A stretch of DNA of 64,000 nucleotides, taken from contig CP073340.1 in NCBI GenBank assembly GCA_018141845.1, forward strand, positions 769,001 to 833,000, in the 5' to 3' direction. Of the stretch, positions 15,702-25,477 are shown piece after piece; within the stretch, counting starts at the first letter, position 1, and the number at the start of each line of letters is the position of its first letter. The notes under the pieces were generated by a model, which saw nothing but the letters and a program-made list of their open reading frames with translations, searched no databases and was not told the origin of the DNA. The stretch is from Lachnospiraceae bacterium oral taxon 096. Its GTDB lineage: Bacteria; Bacillota; Clostridia; Lachnospirales; Lachnospiraceae. Made by a program: the position numbers and the translations under genes.

Positions 15702-16613
15702 ATGCTGAAATATACCATTAAAAGAATCTTCTTGGCGGTAATTACCCTGTTTTTAATCTGCTTTATTACCTTTTTTGCAATGAATGCAGTACCAGGTGGT
15801 CCGTTCAATGGAGAGAAGGCAAAGTCGGCTGAGGTTTTAAGGGTATTGAATGCAAGGTATGGCTTAGATCAGCCAGTACTTGTGCAATTTAAAAATTATA
15901 TGGTCAATCTCTTACATGGAGACTTTGGTATTTCACTGACAACAGGAAGAGATATTGGAAAGACCATTTCGGAGTCCTTTGTGGTATCTGCACGAATTGG
16001 AGGAATTGCAGTTATTATTGCCTTGATTTTTGGCATTATTTTGGGCAGTGTTGCAGCACTCAATCGAAATAAGTGGCCAGATAGAGTGATTATCTTTTTT
16101 GTCACATTGTTTACTGCAATGCCAAGTTTTGTGTTGGGTTCATTTTTATTGCTTGTTTTTTGCATTCAATTAAAGGTTGTGCCAGTGTGGAGTACAAATA
16201 ATCCAAATTATGTGTTGCCTGTCATTGCACTTTCTCTGTCACCAATGGCCTATATCACGAGGTTGACAAAGACAAGTATGCTCGATGTGCTCGGACAGGA
16301 CTATGTGCGCACTGCAAGAGCAAAGGGCGTGAGTCCATGGAAGATTATTTTTGTGCACTCATTGCGCAATGCCTTGATTCCAGTCATTACCTATGTCGGG
16401 CCACTGACAGCCTCTATTTTGACAGGATCGTTAGTTGTTGAGACCATTTTTACCATTGGTGGTCTGGGATCAAAGTTTGTAGATAGTATTACAAAGAGAG
16501 ATTACACAATGATTATGGGAACGACGATTTTCCTTGCAACATTGATGGTTGTGATGAATTTGGTTTCCGACTTGGTATATAAGTTGGTTGACCCAAGAAT
16601 TAAGTTAGATTAG
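15702..16613 (+). CDS. oppB: Oligopeptide ABC transporter permease OppB
   Basis: This inner-membrane component has 303 residues and six predicted membrane segments, starting YTIKRIFLAVITLFLICFI. The family N-terminal motif (MNAVPGGPF, then ARYGLDQPVLVQF) is present. So is the coupling EAA loop region DYVRTARAKGVSPWKIIFVH. It ends DLVYKLVDPRIKLD, typical of OppB/DppB. The gene lies 78 nt after oppA with the hairpin between them, and 17 nt before oppC. Confidence 0.95.
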   Translation: MLKYTIKRIFLAVITLFLICFITFFAMNAVPGGPFNGEKAKSAEVLRVLNARYGLDQPVLVQFKNYMVNLLHGDFGISLTTGRDIGKTISESFVVSARIGGIAVIIALIFGIILGSVAALNRNKWPDRVIIFFVTLFTAMPSFVLGSFLLLVFCIQLKVVPVWSTNNPNYVLPVIALSLSPMAYITRLTKTSMLDVLGQDYVRTARAKGVSPWKIIFVHSLRNALIPVITYVGPLTASILTGSLVVETIFTIGGLGSKFVDSITKRDYTMIMGTTIFLATLMVVMNLVSDLVYKLVDPRIKLD

Positions 16614-16630
16614 TACAGAGGAGAGAAATT

Positions 16631-17710
16631 ATGGCAGAAAATTATGATATACCTGCACCAAAAAAGCATATGCTCAGTATGCAAATCGACCCTGCACTTT
16701 TTGAAAAGGCGACGGACGAGGAGAAAAAGCAAGCAGATGTCATGGCTGAGTCCACCACCTTTTTTAAGGATGGTATGAGAAGATTGATGAGAAACCCATT
16801 GGCGGTCTTCTCTATGGTAGTGTTGGCCCTTGTATTGGCTCTCATCATTGTGACACCAAGAGTTGTGCCATATAGTTATGAGCAGATTATTACAGTGGAT
16901 GGAAAGAGAGATAAACAGGCGAACAACTTAAAGCCATTTCAGTATTCACCAATAGAAAAGCAATATATGGAAAAGACCAATACAAAGCTGTTTCCACATA
17001 TCATGGGAACAGATGAATTGGGAAGAGATTACTTTATTCGTGTCATCTATGGAACGAGAGTATCGGTATTGGTCGGTGTATTTGCCAGTTTGATGGTTTT
17101 GGTGATTGGTACAGTATATGGCTCGATTGCGGGATATATGGGAGGAAAACTTGATTTGGCAATGATGAGAATTGTCGATATTATTTACTCCCTGCCTGAT
17201 CTATTGATTATTATTCTATTGAGTGTCGTATTTAAGGAAAAGTTTGATTTTAGTAAGATTCCCATTATTGGCGGTCTTGGAACAAATATGGTATCCATGT
17301 TTATTGTATTTGGTCTCTTGTATTGGGTTGGAATGTCAAGACTGGTCAGAGGTCAAATTTTGACCATCAAGGAAAATGAATATGTATTGGCCAGCAAAGC
17401 CACCGGTGCAAGTGCAGGACATATTATCAGAAAACATATTTTGCCAAACTGTATCAGCGTCATTATTATCAGTACAGCACAGCAAATCCCATCTGCTATT
17501 TTTACAGAGTCCTATCTTTCCTTTATTGGACTGGGTGTTGCTCTTCCTATGCCTTCTTTGGGATCTCTTGCCAATGCAGCGAGATCAGGTATGCAATCCT
17601 ATCCGTTAAAATTGGTATTTCCAGCAGCAATGATTATCTTGATTGTACTTGCATTTAACTTGCTTGGCGATGCAATGCGCGATGCATTTGATCCAAAGCT
17701 ACAAAAATAA
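16631..17710 (+). CDS. oppC: Oligopeptide ABC transporter permease OppC
   Basis: This second permease has 359 residues. A cytoplasmic N-terminal region of about 60 residues precedes the first membrane helix (PLAVFSMVVLALVLALIIV), as in OppC. MGTDELGRDYFIRVIYGTRVSV is the hallmark segment, and EYVLASKATGASAGHIIRKHILPN is the EAA loop. The end GDAMRDAFDPKLQK is characteristic. It pairs with OppB to form the channel. Confidence 0.95.
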   Translation: MAENYDIPAPKKHMLSMQIDPALFEKATDEEKKQADVMAESTTFFKDGMRRLMRNPLAVFSMVVLALVLALIIVTPRVVPYSYEQIITVDGKRDKQANNLKPFQYSPIEKQYMEKTNTKLFPHIMGTDELGRDYFIRVIYGTRVSVLVGVFASLMVLVIGTVYGSIAGYMGGKLDLAMMRIVDIIYSLPDLLIIILLSVVFKEKFDFSKIPIIGGLGTNMVSMFIVFGLLYWVGMSRLVRGQILTIKENEYVLASKATGASAGHIIRKHILPNCISVIIISTAQQIPSAIFTESYLSFIGLGVALPMPSLGSLANAARSGMQSYPLKLVFPAAMIILIVLAFNLLGDAMRDAFDPKLQK

Positions 17711-17736
17711 GTTGTGTGTAGATAGGGGAAACAAAT

Positions 17737-18753
17737 ATGGCAGAAAATACAAATGTAAATAACGAGACCGTGCTGAGCGTAAGAAATTTAAACACATCAT
17801 TTTTTACTGACTCAGGAGAGGTGCGTGCAGTCAACGGCGTATCTTTTGAATTAGGTCGAGGAAAGATTTTGGGTGTTGTTGGAGAGTCTGGTTCTGGAAA
17901 GTCGGTTACGGCGTATTCCATTATGCAAATTTTATCCTCAACAGGAAAAGTTGTTGATGGAGAAATTCTCTACAAGGGAGAAAATATTTTAAATTATTCC
18001 AAGAAGCAGTTGGACAATTTTCGAGGCGACAAGTGCAGTATTATTTTCCAGGATCCAATGACGAGTTTAAATCCAACTTTTACTGTGGGTTACCAATTGA
18101 ATGAGGCACTTCAACTTCATACCAAATATAAGGGAAAAAAGGAAGCAACGCAGCGCTCGATTGAATTATTGGAGATGGTTGGAGTAAATCAGCCAGATAA
18201 GCGTATTAAGCAATATCCATTTGAGCTTTCCGGTGGAATGCGCCAGCGTGTGATGATTGCAATGGCTCTGGCCTGTGAGCCAGATATTTTGATTGCAGAT
18301 GAGCCGACGACAGCTCTGGATGTGACCATTCAGGCACAGATTTTGGAATTGATGCAGGATTTGCAAAAGAAGCTAGGAATGGCAATTATTATGGTTACCC
18401 ATGACCTTGGCGTTATTGCTTCTATGTGTGATGAGATTATTGTAATGTATGGTGGACGAGTGTGTGAGAGGGGAACAGCAGATGATATTTTCTACAATCC
18501 ACGCCATGAGTACACCAAGGGGCTCCTTCGCTCCATTCCAAAGGCATCCAATATGAATGAAAAATTGGTTCCTATTGCAGGCTCTCCAATCAATCTTTTG
18601 AATTTGCCAAAAGGTTGTGCATTTTGTAGCCGATGTGAGAATGCAATGAAGATTTGTTTGACACAAAAGCCAGAGGAATTACCTGTGGATGATCGCCACT
18701 ATGCGGCTTGTTGGCTCAATGTCAAGAAGATGATGGAAGAGGAGGCAAGATAA
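17737..18753 (+). CDS. oppD: Oligopeptide ABC transporter ATPase OppD
   Basis: This 338-residue ATPase has Walker A GESGSGKS, signature [17 protein letters not shown], Walker [15 protein letters not shown] and H-loop VTHDLGVIA. It also carries the C-terminal oligopeptide-transporter extension with cysteines ([21 protein letters not shown]), which binds an iron-sulphur cluster in DppD/OppD relatives. The stop overlaps the oppF start (TAATG), so the two ATPases are translationally coupled and should form a heterodimer. Confidence 0.95.
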   Translation: MAENTNVNNETVLSVRNLNTSFFTDSGEVRAVNGVSFELGRGKILGVVGESGSGKSVTAYSIMQILSSTGKVVDGEILYKGENILNYSKKQLDNFRGDKCSIIFQDPMTSLNPTFTVGYQLNEALQLHTKYKGKKEATQRSIELLEMVGVNQPDKRIKQYPFELSGGMRQRVMIAMALACEPDILIADEPTTALDVTIQAQILELMQDLQKKLGMAIIMVTHDLGVIASMCDEIIVMYGGRVCERGTADDIFYNPRHEYTKGLLRSIPKASNMNEKLVPIAGSPINLLNLPKGCAFCSRCENAMKICLTQKPEELPVDDRHYAACWLNVKKMMEEEAR

Positions 18754-19724
18754 TGGAAAAGAAACAAAATGACTTCCTCGTAGAAGTAAAGGACTTAAAA
18801 ATGCACTTTCCAGTGAAGACAGGTTGGTTTTCTTCAAAGCCATTAAAAGCCGTAGATGGCGTGAGCTTTGAAATTAAGCCAGGAGAAACATTGGGTCTTG
18901 TAGGTGAGTCAGGTTGTGGAAAGACAACAGTTGGTCGTGCACTTCTTCGCCTTTACAAGCCAACCTCTGGAGAATTTCGTTTTAATGGGGAACTGGTCAA
19001 TGACCAGAGTATTCGGCATTTGAGAAAAGAAATGCAGATGGTATTTCAAGATCCCTATTCCTCACTCAATCCAAGAATGACCGTAGAGGATATTATTGGT
19101 GAGCCACTCGATGTGCATAAGCTCTACACAACAAGGGCAGACCGAAGAGAGAAAATTTTGAGTTTGATGGAGACTGTTGGTTTGAATGCCGAGCATGCCA
19201 CAAGATATGCTCATGAATTTTCAGGCGGACAGAGGCAAAGAATTGGAATTGCAAGAGCACTTGCTGTTGATCCAAAGTTTATTGTCTGTGATGAGGCGGT
19301 GTCAGCACTGGATGTTTCCATTCAGGCACAGGTCATTAATATGTTTGAGGAACTTCAGGAAAAATTGGGTGTTGCCTATTTATTTATTGCCCATGACCTC
19401 TTGGTTGTACATCATATTTCCAATCGCATTGCGGTAATGTATCTTGGAAAAATTGTGGAGATTGCGGATGCAGATGAGCTGAATCGTTCACCAATTCATC
19501 CTTATAGCTTGTCGCTTCTTTCTGCTGTACCAATTCCAGATCCAAAGATTGCAAGGCAGAGTAAGAGAATTATTCTTGAAGGCGATGTGCCAAGCCCTCT
19601 GAATATGCCAAAAGGTTGTGCATTTCGAACAAGATGTCGCTATGCGACAGAGCAATGTGCCAATGAGTGCCCACCACTGACGGATCGTGGTCAGGGGCAT
19701 ATGGTTGCGTGCTGGAATAAGTAA
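18753..19724 (+). CDS. oppF: Oligopeptide ABC transporter ATPase OppF
   Basis: This 323-residue ATPase has Walker A GESGCGKT, signature [15 protein letters not shown], Walker [14 protein letters not shown] and H-loop [14 protein letters not shown] in Walker B instead of DEP is typical of OppF. The C-terminal cysteine motif [15 protein letters not shown] is present. The ATG shares its A with the oppD TAA. An upstream in-frame start at 18708 lies wholly inside oppD and lacks a ribosome site. Confidence 0.95.
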   Translation: MEKKQNDFLVEVKDLKMHFPVKTGWFSSKPLKAVDGVSFEIKPGETLGLVGESGCGKTTVGRALLRLYKPTSGEFRFNGELVNDQSIRHLRKEMQMVFQDPYSSLNPRMTVEDIIGEPLDVHKLYTTRADRREKILSLMETVGLNAEHATRYAHEFSGGQRQRIGIARALAVDPKFIVCDEAVSALDVSIQAQVINMFEELQEKLGVAYLFIAHDLLVVHHISNRIAVMYLGKIVEIADADELNRSPIHPYSLSLLSAVPIPDPKIARQSKRIILEGDVPSPLNMPKGCAFRTRCRYATEQCANECPPLTDRGQGHMVACWNK

Positions 19725-19828
19725 AAACAGTTACTTTGCTTTGCTTTACATTTATTGCCAATTAAGGTAAAATTTATAGGACAATACCGAAAAATGTAAT
19801 TTGCTAATAAAGAATAGGGGAAGAAAGA

Positions 19829-20815
19829 ATGAAGTTTGCTACAATTGGAACGAGTGGTATTACAGAAGAATTTTTGCAGGCAGTAAAGTCAGTGCGAGGA
19901 GCAAAATTGGTTGCCACTTATTCTAGGGATTTGGAAAAGGCAAAGGCATTGGCAAAGAGCTATGGAGCAAAGAAGGCCTATGATGATGTGGATGAGCTTG
20001 TTGCCGACGAAGAAGTGGAAGCTGTATATATTGCAAGTCCGATTGCATTGCACGCTATGCAGGCGATTAAAATGATGATGCACGGAAAGCATGTACTCTG
20101 CGAGAAGTCCTTGGCATCCAACTTAGCAGAAGCAGAGGCGATGTTTAGAGCAGCAGAGGACAATAATGTCATCTTAATGGAGGCAATGCGACCAATACAT
20201 GATCCAGGTTATGCATTGATTAAGAAGAATTTGAAAAAACTTGGTCGAATTCGAAAGATTTATTTGAATTTTTCAGAGTATTCAAGAAGATATAATGCCT
20301 TTAAAGAGGGAGAGATTACATCAGTATTTGCAAGGGAGATGTCTGGTGGAGCATTGATGGATGTTGGTGTCTATTGTGTGGAGTCTTTGATTGGGCTTTT
20401 TGGCATGCCAGAGAAGATTACTTCTGCGATGATTCCATTAAAGACAGGTGTAGATGGTGCTGGAAAGATTATTGCGACCTATCCAGGAGCGATTGCAGAA
20501 ATGGACTATTCAAAAATTACCACATCAGATAATTGCTGTACCATTGAAGGAGAGGATGCCACATTGTATTACACCTATATCCGTGACATTGATAAGATCG
20601 AAGTAGAATACAATGATGGAAGACATGAGGAGTTTGAGCGCGAAGAGTGTGAAAACAATATGGTCTATGAAATCAAGGATTTTATCAATATGGTAAAAAA
20701 GGGAGAAAATATGGAGCATTATCGTGCAGTTTCTCTCAACACAATGCGTATGCTCGATGGTGTTCGCATGCAGAATAATATGCGTTTCCCAGCAGATCAG
20801 GTAAAGACAAAATAA
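19829..20815 (+). CDS. Gfo/Idh/MocA-family oxidoreductase
   Basis: This NAD(P)-dependent oxidoreductase has 328 residues. It has an N-terminal Rossmann fold with a variant nucleotide loop (IGTSGITEEFLQ), AVYIASPIALHA, and the diagnostic GKHVLCEKSLASN, where EKS replaces the usual EKP. A C-terminal alpha/beta domain begins around MSGGALMDVGVYCVESL. The substrate is probably a sugar, inositol or dihydrodiol type compound and cannot be told. GGGGAAGAAAG precedes the ATG. The stop overlaps the following lipoprotein gene. Confidence 0.9.
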   Translation: MKFATIGTSGITEEFLQAVKSVRGAKLVATYSRDLEKAKALAKSYGAKKAYDDVDELVADEEVEAVYIASPIALHAMQAIKMMMHGKHVLCEKSLASNLAEAEAMFRAAEDNNVILMEAMRPIHDPGYALIKKNLKKLGRIRKIYLNFSEYSRRYNAFKEGEITSVFAREMSGGALMDVGVYCVESLIGLFGMPEKITSAMIPLKTGVDGAGKIIATYPGAIAEMDYSKITTSDNCCTIEGEDATLYYTYIRDIDKIEVEYNDGRHEEFEREECENNMVYEIKDFINMVKKGENMEHYRAVSLNTMRMLDGVRMQNNMRFPADQVKTK

Positions 20816-20997
20816 TGAAGAAGAGATATTTGATGTTGATTGCTGTAGCTGTTTTGATGGTTGGTTGTGGGCAAAAGAAGCCAGCAGCTGTCATTCAAAC
20901 AGGTACACCTCCAAGCAGTGTGGATGATGGTCATGTGCAGATTGAAGAACCTGTGGAGGAGACAATAAATCCAGAATTTAGTGTGCCACAAAAATAG
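20815..20997 (+). CDS. Small putative lipoprotein
   Basis: This 60-residue product starts MKKRYLMLIAVAVLMVGCGQKK, a signal peptide with lipobox MVGC. About 40 polar, acidic, proline-rich residues follow with no recognisable domain. It overlaps the stop of the oxidoreductase gene (TAATG), which supports real translation, and is followed by a terminator. The function is unknown. Confidence 0.75.
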   Translation: MKKRYLMLIAVAVLMVGCGQKKPAAVIQTGTPPSSVDDGHVQIEEPVEETINPEFSVPQK

Positions 20998-21010
20998 AAT
21001 CTGCTTGAGA

Positions 21011-21041
21011 AGAGAGTGTCCAGAGGGGATACTCTCTTTTT
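21011..21041 (+). terminator. Intrinsic terminator
   Basis: AGAGAGT.TCC/GGGAT.ACTCTCT forms a stem with a following T run, 14 nt after the small lipoprotein stop. Confidence 0.75.
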
Positions 21042-21176
21042 CGTGCTAGATTATTTGTCTTTTACAAGAAAATTACGAAAAACTTTCGATGATTTCAGCA
21101 AATTTTAAGTGTTTAGCAACTATATTTTGTCAAAGAAAAAGTGTAGAATGGAGATATCAAAGAGAAAGGACAGGTA

Positions 21177-22226
21177 ATGAGTATGACAAAAAAGAATTTA
21201 TTGAAAAGTGTTGCGACATTGGCTCTTTCCTTGGGTATGGTTGTAGGAATGGCATCAATGGCTTTTGCTGCACAAAAGACGGTAATTAATCATGTGAATT
21301 TGCATTTTGATACTTCAGAGATTGAGGCAGGATCTGGGGAAAAGAAGATCGGTGTCGATTCTTCAGACGAAGGTTTTGATGTTGCTGGAGAGGAGGGAGT
21401 AGCCACCAATATGTCGGGTAGCCGATGGTTGACTGGCAATGTTCCTGAGTTCAAGGTGACATTGAGAGCCGATGAGGACCATAAGTTTAATACTTCCAGT
21501 TTAAGAAATTCTGGATATTACACCCTCTCAGGAGATAAGGTTTACTTTGTAAAGAGCAGCGGAACATCGAATTCTTTGACCTTGTATGTCAAGATGGCGA
21601 AGTTGAGCAATGGTTTGACCAGAGGAGATTTAAAGGTTGAGGATGCCGATTGGAATGAAGACACACGCACAGCGACATGGAATGGTGGAAATTATGCCAA
21701 TCGCTACACATTGAAGCTCTACAAGGGCAATGTTTTATTGACCACAGTGGACACAACAAATAGTTCCTATGACTTCTCAAATTACATCACAACTCCAGGA
21801 AACTACAAGTATAAAATCAGAGCGTACTATGATGGAAGCTATGGCGAGTGGGCAACTTCCGATGAGTTTGATTTGGACAATGATTATTTTAATGACCACA
21901 ATATTGCAAATAGAAGAACAACAGCAGGTTGGCTCAGAGATAATACAGGTTGGTGGTATCGCAATGCCAATGGCTCTTACACAACCAACAACTGGCAGCT
22001 GATTAATGGAAGATGGTATTTCTTTAATGCGAATGGATATATGGTCACTGGCTGGGTACAGTGGAAGGGCGCATGGTATTTCTTAAATGCTGATGGTGGT
22101 ATGGCTACTGGCTGGGTACAGTCCAAGGGACTTTGGTACTATATGTCAGGAAGTGGAAGTATGTTGTCCAATACAAGAACTCCAGATGGCTACTATGTCA
22201 ATGGCGATGGTGTTTGGGTAAGATAA
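21177..22226 (+). CDS. Secreted protein with C-terminal cell-wall-binding (choline-binding type) repeats
   Basis: This 349-residue exported protein has a signal peptide of about 34 residues ending AFAAQ. The middle region (about 35-240) is beta-rich and includes a fibronectin-like stretch (ATWNGGNYANRYTLKLYKGNV, NYKYKIRAYYDG). The C terminus has four to five aromatic repeats of the GWWY/GRWYFFNANGYMVTGWV type (PF01473/PF19127), which attach proteins to the cell envelope. No catalytic domain is recognisable, so it may be an adhesin or structural surface protein. The start could be 21177 or the ATG two codons on. Confidence 0.85.
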   Translation: MSMTKKNLLKSVATLALSLGMVVGMASMAFAAQKTVINHVNLHFDTSEIEAGSGEKKIGVDSSDEGFDVAGEEGVATNMSGSRWLTGNVPEFKVTLRADEDHKFNTSSLRNSGYYTLSGDKVYFVKSSGTSNSLTLYVKMAKLSNGLTRGDLKVEDADWNEDTRTATWNGGNYANRYTLKLYKGNVLLTTVDTTNSSYDFSNYITTPGNYKYKIRAYYDGSYGEWATSDEFDLDNDYFNDHNIANRRTTAGWLRDNTGWWYRNANGSYTTNNWQLINGRWYFFNANGYMVTGWVQWKGAWYFLNADGGMATGWVQSKGLWYYMSGSGSMLSNTRTPDGYYVNGDGVWVR

Positions 22227-22234
22227 ATTGTTTT

Positions 22235-22269
22235 GCTGCATGGAGGTTGCCTCTGTGCAGCTTTTTTTT
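22235..22269 (+). terminator. Intrinsic terminator
   Basis: GCTGCA.GAGG/CCTC.TGCAGC stem followed by eight T residues, directly after the wall-binding protein gene. Confidence 0.8.
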
Positions 22270-22339
22270 AGTTGAAACTACAAAAAATATACAGTATAAT
22301 GTCGTAGTATAGCCACAGACCCGAAGGAGAGATTGCAAA

Positions 22340-22786
22340 GTGGACGGTTTTGCAGAATTAAATAAAGTGTTGGTGAATCTGTTTAATGAAGTTTTAGCAG
22401 TAGAAATTCAAGCGATGCAAACAGAAAAGTTTAAGGACATCACCAACAATGATATGCATGTTATCGATGCCATTGGCATTGGTGAACAACAGAATATGTC
22501 TACAGTTGCAGCAAAGCTTTCCGTCACGGTTGGTTCGCTGACCATTGCAATTAATGGATTGGTAAAAAAGGGATATGTGCACAGGGAGCGGTCAAAAAAA
22601 GATCGGAGAGTGGTCCATATTGCATTGTCAGAAAAAGGGATTGAGGCTTATCGCTACCATGAGCATTTTCACCAAAGTATGGTAGAAGAAATTGTGGATG
22701 AAATGGATGCGCAGGAATTAGATGTCTTGATACGAGCACTGAAAAAAGTTGATGGATGGGTTGCGAAGCGCAAGGAAGAAAATTGA
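22340..22786 (+). CDS. MarR-family transcriptional regulator
   Basis: This 148-residue winged-helix regulator starts with a GTG, preceded by AAGGAGA. The helix-turn-helix reads MSTVAAKLSVTVGSLTIAINGL and the wing reads VHRERSKKDRRVVHIALSEKG, both typical of MarR. The end (LIRALKKVDGWV) resembles FabT-type members that control fatty-acid genes, but no fab gene is nearby, so this is only a resemblance. It is followed 9 nt later by a lipoprotein gene, probably in the same transcript. Confidence 0.88.
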   Translation: MDGFAELNKVLVNLFNEVLAVEIQAMQTEKFKDITNNDMHVIDAIGIGEQQNMSTVAAKLSVTVGSLTIAINGLVKKGYVHRERSKKDRRVVHIALSEKGIEAYRYHEHFHQSMVEEIVDEMDAQELDVLIRALKKVDGWVAKRKEEN

Positions 22787-22795
22787 GGTGACATA

Positions 22796-23458
22796 ATGAG
22801 AAAATTCAATGTAATTGCCATGACAGCAATAGCAAGTGTAGCTCTGATGATGACTGCTTGTGGAAATCATAAGAAGACAGATACAACAACAGTGGCATCA
22901 AGTGAGAGCACAAAGGCAGGGGAGACGGTTAAGATCAGTGAAAGCGAAAGTGCAAAGTCAGATGAAAGCACAAAAGCTGGTGAGACAACAAAGGCTGACG
23001 ACAGCAAGGCAAGTTCAACCGTAAGTACAGATGGAGGACACAATGCAGTTGGACCAGCAGAGAGCTCAGGAGCAAAGGCGGGTGCAGAGACAACACCGGC
23101 CGATAAGGCACCAGATCCAAATGCAGCAAAGCAAACCGTCATTGCCATTTATGTGCCAAGTGATAAGGGATTAAAGCAGAAGATGGATAGTGTGGAAGCA
23201 TTGGATGCAGAGCATTTGAATGCAAAGATGGTTGAGCAGGGCGTACTGGCAGGTACCACCGCTGTGAAGTCATTTACAATGGATGGCAAGAAGGGAACAT
23301 TGGAGCTTTCAGAATTAGATACTTCTAAGGAGGCAACGGTGGCATCCGTTATTGATACCTATATCGAAAACTTTGATTTGGAAACCTTGACCATAAAGGC
23401 CAATGGAAAAGATGTTGTGACAGATGCCGCATTTAGAAATACAAAGACATTGAAGTAA
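22796..23458 (+). CDS. Lipoprotein with a C-terminal GerMN-like domain
   Basis: This 220-residue product has a signal peptide and the lipobox MMTAC, followed by about 90 residues of low-complexity Ser/Thr/Lys/Glu/Ala linker with near-repeats (ESTKAGET, ESAKSDESTKAGETTKA). A folded C-terminal domain of about 100 residues (QTVIAIYVPSDKG, LNAKMVEQGVLAGTTAVKSF, LELSEL) follows. The pattern resembles GerMN domains of sporulation and wall proteins, but the match is weak. It is co-oriented with the MarR gene and followed by a terminator. Confidence 0.7.
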   Translation: MRKFNVIAMTAIASVALMMTACGNHKKTDTTTVASSESTKAGETVKISESESAKSDESTKAGETTKADDSKASSTVSTDGGHNAVGPAESSGAKAGAETTPADKAPDPNAAKQTVIAIYVPSDKGLKQKMDSVEALDAEHLNAKMVEQGVLAGTTAVKSFTMDGKKGTLELSELDTSKEATVASVIDTYIENFDLETLTIKANGKDVVTDAAFRNTKTLK

Positions 23459-23466
23459 AAAGAAAT

Positions 23467-23496
23467 GCCCGCCTTGCAGGAGGTGGGTGTTTTTTG
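23467..23496 (+). terminator. Intrinsic terminator
   Basis: CCCGCCT/AGGTGGG stem with one wobble pair and a T6 run, 10 nt after the lipoprotein stop. Confidence 0.7.
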
Positions 23497-23518
23497 CTAA
23501 TGGGGAAGGAAATACAAG

Positions 23519-25477
23519 ATGAGCACAAAAATAAAAAAGCCATATTATATTACAACAGCGATTGCGTACGCATCGGGAAAGCCACATATTGGAAATACAT
23601 ATGAAATTATCCTTACGGATGCCATTGCAAGATTTCGCCGTGCACAGGGGTATGATGTGTTTTTTCAGACAGGGACGGATGAGCATGGACAAAAAATTGA
23701 GTTAAAGGCCGAGGCGGCAGGAATCACGCCAAAGGAACATGTCGATAAGGTTGCCGGGGAGATTAAAGAAATTTGGGATTTGATGAACACTTCCTATGAT
23801 AAATTTATTCGAACAACCGATGAATATCATGAAAAGCAGGTGCAAAAGATTTTTAGAAAGCTTTACGACCAAGGGGATATTTATAAGGGAGCTTATGAGG
23901 GAATGTATTGTACAGCCTGCGAGTCCTTTTTTACAGAGAGTCAGCTTGTGGATGGCAAATGTCCAGATTGTGGGGGACCAGTGCACCCTGCAAAGGAAGA
24001 GGCATATTTCTTTAAGATGAGTAAGTATGCAGATCGCCTGATTGACTATATCAATGAACATCCAGAATTTATTCAACCAGTTTCCAGAAAAAATGAGATG
24101 ATGAATAATTTCCTATTGCCAGGATTACAAGATCTTTGTGTGTCGAGAACTAGCTTTAGTTGGGGCATTCCTGTGGACTTTGACCCAAAACATGTGGTCT
24201 ATGTGTGGCTCGATGCCTTAGTTAACTATATCACAGGCATTGGCTATGATTGTGATGGTCATTCGAGTGAGCAATTTCATAAGTATTGGCCGGCAGAGTT
24301 GCATCTTGTGGGCAAGGACATTATTCGCTTCCATACGATTTATTGGCCAATCTTTTTGATGGCCTTGGATTTGCCACTGCCAAAGCAGGTATTTGGCCAT
24401 CCGTGGCTATTGCAGGGCGATGGAAAGATGAGTAAATCAAAGGGTAATGTTATCTATGCTGACACATTGGTTGATTTCTTTGGTGTGGATGCTGTGCGCT
24501 ACTTTGTTCTTCACGAAATGCCATTTGACAATGATGGTGTGATTAGTTGGGAATTGATGGTGGAACGCTTTAACTCTGACCTTGCCAACATTCTTGGAAA
24601 TTTGGTCAGTCGTACAGTATCGATGACCAATAAATACTTTGATGGTGTGCTGGTCAATGCGAAGGTTGAAGGTGAAGAGGGCTTTGATCAAGATTTAAAG
24701 GAGACCGTACTTTGTGCAGTGAATGCGACACAAAAGAAGATGGAAAAACTTCGTGTTGCCGATGCCATCACAGAGATTTGGAATATCTTTAAGCGTTGCA
24801 ATAAGTATATTGATGAAACTTGCCCTTGGATTTTGGCAAAGGATGAGGAAAAGAAGGGACGCTTGCAGACCGTTCTTTATCATCTTTCGGAGGCCATTGT
24901 GATTGGAACTTCCTTGCTTGAGAGTTTTATGCCAGAGACAGCAGAAAAAATACTTGAGCAATTGGGAACAGATAAGAGAGCATTTGAAGATATGGATAAA
25001 TTTGGTCTACTTTGTGATGGAACAAAAGTTGTGGAAAAGCCAGAGATTTTATTTGCAAGGTTGGATTTACAAGAAGTGCTAGATAAGGTTGCCAAGATAA
25101 TGCCAAAGCCAAAGAAGGAAGAAGTGGTAGGAATGGATGTCGAAGCCAAGGAAAAGATTAGCTTTGATGACTTTATGAAATTGCAAATTCAGCTTGGAAA
25201 GATTATCGAATGTGAAGCGGTACCAAAGTCAAAGAAGTTGTTGTGCTCAAAGGTACAGATTGGCAGCCAAATTCGTCAGATTGTCAGTGGAATTAAAAAT
25301 TGGTATACGCCAGAGGAAATGGTTGGAAAGACCGTGACAGTTTTAGTGAATCTTGAACCAAAAAAGATCGCTGGTGTGATGAGTGAAGGTATGATTTTGT
25401 GTGCAGAGGACAATGAGGGAAATCTCTCTCTTGTGACATCAGAAAAAACATTAAAGCCAGGTGCAGAGATTCGATAA
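23519..25477 (+). CDS. metG: Methionyl-tRNA synthetase
   Basis: This 652-residue class I synthetase charges tRNA-Met. The HIGH-type motif is KPHIGN. The zinc knuckle CTACESFF...CPDCGGP follows, and KMSKSKGN is the second signature. The C-terminal EMAP/Trbp111 tRNA-binding domain (about 545-652) starts ISFDDFMKLQIQLGKI. Length and domains match the long Firmicute form. The 60-nt gap upstream leaves no room for a T-box. The stop overlaps the traX start. Confidence 0.96.
   Translation: MSTKIKKPYYITTAIAYASGKPHIGNTYEIILTDAIARFRRAQGYDVFFQTGTDEHGQKIELKAEAAGITPKEHVDKVAGEIKEIWDLMNTSYDKFIRTTDEYHEKQVQKIFRKLYDQGDIYKGAYEGMYCTACESFFTESQLVDGKCPDCGGPVHPAKEEAYFFKMSKYADRLIDYINEHPEFIQPVSRKNEMMNNFLLPGLQDLCVSRTSFSWGIPVDFDPKHVVYVWLDALVNYITGIGYDCDGHSSEQFHKYWPAELHLVGKDIIRFHTIYWPIFLMALDLPLPKQVFGHPWLLQGDGKMSKSKGNVIYADTLVDFFGVDAVRYFVLHEMPFDNDGVISWELMVERFNSDLANILGNLVSRTVSMTNKYFDGVLVNAKVEGEEGFDQDLKETVLCAVNATQKKMEKLRVADAITEIWNIFKRCNKYIDETCPWILAKDEEKKGRLQTVLYHLSEAIVIGTSLLESFMPETAEKILEQLGTDKRAFEDMDKFGLLCDGTKVVEKPEILFARLDLQEVLDKVAKIMPKPKKEEVVGMDVEAKEKISFDDFMKLQIQLGKIIECEAVPKSKKLLCSKVQIGSQIRQIVSGIKNWYTPEEMVGKTVTVLVNLEPKKIAGVMSEGMILCAEDNEGNLSLVTSEKTLKPGAEIR

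Noticed and set aside
22880..23110. Near-repeats in the lipoprotein linker as a CRISPR or DNA repeat array
   Set aside because: The repetition is at the protein level (Ser/Thr/Lys/Glu linker) with irregular spacing. No spacers or cas genes are in the window.
23459..23518. Possible T-box upstream of metG (and likewise ahead of trpS at 59914-59983)
   Set aside because: Only 60-70 nt are available and no T-box sequence or specifier stem-loop is present.
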